Source of the DNA: Collinsella sp.
GTDB lineage: Bacteria; Actinomycetota; Coriobacteriia; Coriobacteriales; Coriobacteriaceae
Assembly (NCBI GenBank): GCA_031295725.1
Contig: JAUMNV010000036.1
Coordinates: 1 to 5,294 of the forward strand
Length of the DNA stretch: 5,294 nucleotides
Direction of reading: 5' to 3'
Shown here: piece by piece, positions 4,123 to 5,294 of the stretch
Numbering within the stretch: position 1 is the first letter of the stretch
Layout of the letters: every line of letters starts with the position of its first letter
Translations under genes and position numbers: made by a program
The notes under the pieces: generated by a model
The model's input: only the letters and a program-made list of their open reading frames with translations
Told to the model about the DNA's origin: nothing
Databases searched by the model: none

Positions 4123-5294
4123 CTATTTGTCGGCGTCGGTGTCGGCATCGGCATCGACGACGGCATGGTCATCGTCAGCATCATCGGATGCGGCTTCGGC
4201 ATCCTCCTGCATGGCCGCCTGCGCAAAAGCCGCGGCATCGGCCGCTAGCTCCTCCTCGCTCATGCGAGACGCGCGCTTCTTGGTCGGCATGCCGGCCGCC
4301 TTGGCATTGCGCTCCTCCTTGGCCGCCAGGATATCGCCCTCGCGCTCAAGGTAGGCGTCCCACTCGTTATCGAGCAGGGCATTCACGGCGTCGCCTTCGA
4401 CGGTCTCGCGCTCAAGCAGCACCTTCGCCATCAGATCGAGCTGATCGCGACGAGCGTCCAGGATCTCGACCGCACGACGATGGGCCTCACGCATGATGCG
4501 CTGAACTTCGATATCGATGCGGCGCGCCGTCTCCTCGGAGTAATCCTGATGATCGGCGTAATCGCGACCGAGGAACACCTGATGTTGCGCCTCGCCAAAC
4601 ACTTGCGTGCCCAGCTCCTCGCTCATGCCCAGGCGCGTGACCATCTCGCGCGCCATCTTGGTTGCGCGCTCCAGATCGTTGCTCGCGCCCGACGTAATGT
4701 CATCGCACATGAGCTCCTCGGCAACGCGACCGCCCAAGAACACGGCGAGCTCGTCGAGCATCTCGTTCTTGGTCTTGAGGAAGTGGTCCTCCTGCGGAAG
4801 CTGCAGCGTGTAGCCCAGAGCCTGACCGCGGCTGACGATCGAGATCTTGTGGACCGGATCGGAGTGCTCCAGGATGTGGCCCACCAGGGCGTGACCGCTC
4901 TCGTGGTAGGCAATCGTGGTGCGCTCGGCCTCGGTCATCACGCGACCCTTGCATTGCGGTCCGGCAATCACGCGCTCCATCGACTCCTCGACCTCGTCCA
5001 TCGAGATCACGGAACGATGACGGCGAGCGGCCAGCAGCGCAGACTCGTTGAGCAGGTTCGCCAAATCGGCACCAGTAAAGCCAACGGTCATCTGGGCGAG
5101 CTTCTCAAACTTAACGTCCTCGTCCATCGGCTTGTTCTCGGCATGCACGCGCAAGATCTGCTCGCGGCCCTTCACATCCGGACGGTCGACCGTAACCTGA
5201 CGGTCAAAACGGCCGGGACGCAGCAATGCCGGATCCAGGATGTCAGGACGGTTGGTCGCAGCGATCAGGATGACCGACTCGCTTTCCTCAAAGC
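4123..5294 (-). CDS. ftsH: ATP-dependent zinc metalloprotease FtsH (C-terminal part, 5' end beyond window)
   Basis: The window holds the last 389 residues; the N-terminal membrane anchor and the Walker A/B motifs lie beyond the right edge. FtsH is a membrane-bound hexameric AAA+ protease that degrades misfolded membrane proteins and regulatory proteins. The partial sequence begins FEESESVILIAATNRPD, the second region of homology of the AAA domain, followed by LLRPGRFDRQ with the two arginine fingers. The AAA lid includes TGADLANLLNESALLAARR. The M41 peptidase zinc motif HESGH is at partial residues 130-134, with the likely third ligand D206 in SNDLERA. GYTLQLP and GGRVAEEL are further family blocks. 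The leucine at partial residue 23 is encoded by TTG and could be mistaken for a start; the frame stays open to the window end. Downstream of the protease domain is a Lys/Glu/Ala-rich stretch and a very acidic Asp/Ala tail ending in DADTDADK. A strong terminator follows the TAG stop. Confidence 0.97.
   Translation of the reverse strand, partial: FEESESVILIAATNRPDILDPALLRPGRFDRQVTVDRPDVKGREQILRVHAENKPMDEDVKFEKLAQMTVGFTGADLANLLNESALLAARRHRSVISMDEVEESMERVIAGPQCKGRVMTEAERTTIAYHESGHALVGHILEHSDPVHKISIVSRGQALGYTLQLPQEDHFLKTKNEMLDELAVFLGGRVAEELMCDDITSGASNDLERATKMAREMVTRLGMSEELGTQVFGEAQHQVFLGRDYADHQDYSEETARRIDIEVQRIMREAHRRAVEILDARRDQLDLMAKVLLERETVEGDAVNALLDNEWDAYLEREGDILAAKEERNAKAAGMPTKKRASRMSEEELAADAAAFAQAAMQEDAEAASDDADDDHAVVDADADTDADK
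4129..4158 (-). repeat. Degenerate hexamer repeat encoding the FtsH acidic tail
   Basis: Five consecutive 6-bp units of pattern (g/a)tcg(g/a)(c/t) on the plus strand encode alternating Asp with Ala, Thr or Val at the FtsH C-terminus (VDADADTDAD). Units differ at one or two bases. A short tandem array of this kind could vary in copy number between strains without changing the frame. Confidence 0.7.

Noticed and set aside
5224..5226. Apparent TTG start giving a 367-aa FtsH fragment
   Set aside because: The frame continues upstream to the window edge with conserved AAA residues (IAATNRPDILDPA), so this codon is an internal leucine.
1..5294. A defence, CRISPR, toxin-antitoxin or other novel multi-gene system
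   Set aside because: The four genes are recognisable housekeeping or metabolic enzymes with intact motifs, and there are no direct-repeat arrays or unknown gene clusters. The only unexplained structure is the two palindromic elements.

Overview
This window looks like ordinary chromosome from a moderately GC-rich bacterium. Most genes use mainly G/C-ending codons and have recognisable Shine-Dalgarno sites. The gene content, the acidic FtsH tail and the type of palindromic repeat fit an anaerobic actinobacterium of class Coriobacteriia (Collinsella-like). That placement is inference from general familiarity, not from a search.

Layout, left to right. Positions 3-141 hold a large inverted-repeat element: 35-bp perfect arms around a 69-nt centre that carries a second, nested hairpin. 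A short region with a good -10 box follows, then a forward gene (252-1700) for a TrmA/RlmD-type RNA (uracil-5-)-methyltransferase with an unusual Lys/Ser-rich N-terminal tail. A strong GC hairpin in the 77-nt gap (about 1724-1763) separates it from a convergent block of minus-strand genes. Read in their own direction from the right edge, these are ftsH (C-terminal 389 residues, cut by the window edge), a textbook terminator (4070-4111), a REP-like palindrome (4009-4070), a class I/II PLP-dependent aminotransferase (3949-2765), a 165-nt gap with a candidate promoter, and a YcdX-family PHP-domain metal-dependent hydrolase (2599-1778).

The genes do not form one pathway. ftsH is housekeeping membrane and protein quality control, the methyltransferase is RNA modification, and the aminotransferase and PHP hydrolase are metabolic enzymes of unassigned substrate. 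Each of the two metabolic genes appears to have its own promoter and SD, so a tight operon is not evident. I see no CRISPR array, transposase, tRNA/rRNA gene, toxin-antitoxin pair or defence system. The parts most worth a second look are the two palindromic elements and the TRAM-less, basic-tailed methyltransferase.
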